Shown here: in pieces, positions 62,329 to 64,000 of the stretch
Position numbering within the stretch: position 1 is the stretch's first letter
Layout: each line of letters begins with the position of its first letter
Origin: Inia geoffrensis
Taxonomy: Eukaryota > Chordata > Mammalia > Artiodactyla > Iniidae
DNA length: 64,000 nt
NCBI GenBank assembly: GCA_036417435.1
Contig: CM070910.1
Span: forward strand, 74,570,784 to 74,634,783
Reading direction: 5' to 3'
Translations under genes and position numbers: made by a program
Notes under the pieces: generated by a model
Databases searched by the model: none
What the model was told of the DNA's origin: nothing
What the model saw: the letters and a program-made list of their open reading frames with translations, nothing else

Positions 62329-64000
62329 GCTCTGTCTTTTTCATTTAAATTTTCCGAATCTATAGCACCATAAGTGGAAGTGCCCTAGGCTCTCTAGCTT
62401 GTTTTTTTCTTTGTTCCAGGAAACACCATCCACTTCTCCAGAGTGTCTGTTGGCAATTTACATCCCGCCCATCAGCATAACAAGGCTGCCGGTTCTCCAT
62501 GGCCTGTCCTGCCTCTCTGGATTTTACACTTTTTTCGGAGGGCCCTTTTGATCGGTGGGAAGTGAGACTTCCTTGTAGTGCAGATTTCCATTGCAGGCTT
62601 GCTTGGTTGGCCAAAACGGGCGTATGCGTTTTTTCCAGAATATATTCAGGAAAAAACGCATACGCCCTTTTTGGCCAAGTGCATCACTGTCGAACTGCTG
62701 CCTCTTTTCCTACGATTTCAGATCAATTCTTATCTACCACCTGATATCTGTTTTCTGCAATTCTGTGTCGTGTTCAAGTCCTCTTCACAGTCTTCCTTCA
62801 ATAAATATTTGGATGATAGGGGTCATTTGGAACTCCGCAGGATTGTGAGTTACAGTGCCAAAAATCTCCTTTTCTCAACTCGCTTTTTTGTGAGCTGACC
62901 GCAAACCCGAGTAATTGCTTCAGGCCCTAATCTCGTTCGGGCATGGCACTCTGAGCCTTTGGTGAATTCTTCTTCCTGTAGGAAAATCATCGTTCACTGT
63001 GCCCGTCCAAACACATCGAGTTAGCCGCTCATTGGTTCTCCTTATTCCTGCTCATCTTCCACAGAAATTGCAAACTGTGCCAAGCAAGAGGTCAAAGGCA
63101 CTGATTCTCGAAGTGGGGAGAATGTTAATATCGCATCTGGAAAGGCGAACTCGAGTAACAGGGGGGGAAAATGGCGACGAATTTTAGAAATTTTGCCTGA
63201 TCACTTCGTGGACCATATTCTGGGTTTTCCATGCATATTTTAGCTGAAGGATAAATCCCTTAAACGTGGAGATTTGGGACCCGTGGAATGGGAATCATGC
63301 ACCATTACCTCAAAGGGTCTGCATTCCCTCACCAATAGTATCAGCCCCAAGTGTCCAGCCTTATCTCTCCCACAGCTGGTGATGTAGAGGTGGTAAATCC
63401 AAGATTTCTCGGAAGCCCTCAAGGACTTATTTAAGAATTTCTCTCTATTTCACAGTCCTTGTGCTTTCTTTTTCAAATTTATTTTTATAAGGGGATTTAG
63501 CTTATTTACACTGCTGTGTGTATGCTGCTGTACACAAGTGATTTTCTTATGGAGACCTATAAATGTATGGGTTTTAAGTTTCTTCACAGTCAGGTTTATT
63601 CCTAGGTTTTGAATACGCGGTGTTGAGTCGATTTGGTTGAGCGAGGAGTAGGTCTTGTCTAATATATATTTAGCTTATGAAATGGTATCTGTCCTAATGT
63701 CCATCTCTGGTTTTATGCAGCCTCCCCACTCTCCTTTGACCTTAAGCAAGCATAAATTTCTTTTGTAAATGTGAGACTGTGTTGTGTTTTGAAATGCAGT
63801 TCATGCGTAGTCGTGTTTCCATTCCCGGTATTAGTGATATCTTATGATGTTTCTTTTTCTGTGTGACTTATTTCACTTAGAATCATCGTAACTAAATCCA
63901 CTCATTATGCTGCTACTGGTCTGTGGCCATTGATTTCATTGTTGAGTGATATTCCATTGTAGGGATGTACCACAACTTCTATATCCATTTTTCTCTTTCT
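62329..64000 (+). repeat. Satellite unit M35 (type A, cut by window end)
   Basis: Palindrome 62607-62678 with two mismatches ('ccaaaacggg', 'ttttttccagaata'). Relative of M29 and M32. About 60 bp short of a full unit at the window end. Confidence 0.94.

Larger units (their letters stand above)
28056..64000 (+). repeat. Satellite array 2: 21 units of ~1.74 kb
   Basis: Same unit and same orientation as array 1. Palindromes start at 28777, 29800, 31533, 33266, 35000, 36745, 38490, 40224, 41963, 43708, 45453, 47198, 48943, 50678, 52413, 54141, 55672, 57405, 59139, 60872 and 62607. Spacing is 1,728-1,745 bp except two internal deletions (after M15 and between M30 and M31). The array runs off the right end of the window. 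It resumes at a different unit phase from where array 1 stops, so the island is not a clean insertion into one unit. Confidence 0.97.

Noticed and set aside
1..64000. CENP-B box, which might mark a centromeric array
   Set aside because: I scanned the M1-type unit and the main variants for the essential nTTCGnnnnAnnCGGGn pattern on both strands and did not see it. A systematic motif search of all units would settle it.

Overview
This window is almost wholly satellite DNA from a mammalian heterochromatin or pericentromere block. Thirty-five head-to-tail copies of a unit of about 1,735-1,745 bp, all in the same orientation, fill 1-22,972 (14 units) and about 28,056-64,000 (21 units). No protein-coding gene is supported. 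The short open frames of 60-140 codons recur once per unit on both strands and are by-products of the repeat.

Unit length and make-up point to a cetacean. From memory, the 'common cetacean satellite' is about 1.75 kb in most whales and about 1.58 kb in delphinoids, and was reported to be built from an L1 repeat. The unit here fits: about half of it is an old, antisense LINE-1 3' end. A 72-bp near-perfect palindrome sits directly downstream; its ends (ttggccaaaaag...) resemble a mariner-type MITE of cetartiodactyls. The rest, about 0.8 kb, I cannot assign. I infer a non-delphinoid cetacean; species is unknown.

Layout: (1) 1-22,972, units M1-M14. M1-M4 form a dimeric higher-order repeat, M5-M11 are mixed and mosaic, and M12-M14 become steadily more divergent toward the array edge. 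(2) 22,973-28,055, a non-satellite island with an L1 3' fragment, a dead minus-strand gammaretrovirus-like ERV (RT/RNase H and a probable env remnant), GC-rich unassigned DNA with a CCAAT/TATA promoter-like patch, and a second, less decayed antisense L1 3' end. (3) 28,056-64,000, units M15-M35. M15 is divergent and deleted, M16-M22 include a four-unit higher-order repeat (about 6.96 kb period), M23-M27 are a homogenised 1,745-bp subfamily, M28-M29 are mosaic A-like units, and M30-M35 are a three-unit repeat (types D-E-A).

Subfamilies named here by shared variants: A (palindrome perfect or nearly so), B (1,745 bp, with an extra 10 bp 'ctcaccaaac'), C (altered palindrome centre), D ('gggcagaaacggcatatg' left arm), E ('ccattgaggcttgcttgg' before the palindrome), F ('gatggtaggggaaatttgg' after it). 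The most interesting signals are the conserved palindrome, a unit (M29) in which both arms carry the same complementary transversion together with loss of the centre, and the mosaic and higher-order structure recording unequal exchange. Unit boundaries are arbitrary; I start each at the 'gctctgtctttttcattt' phase found at base 1.
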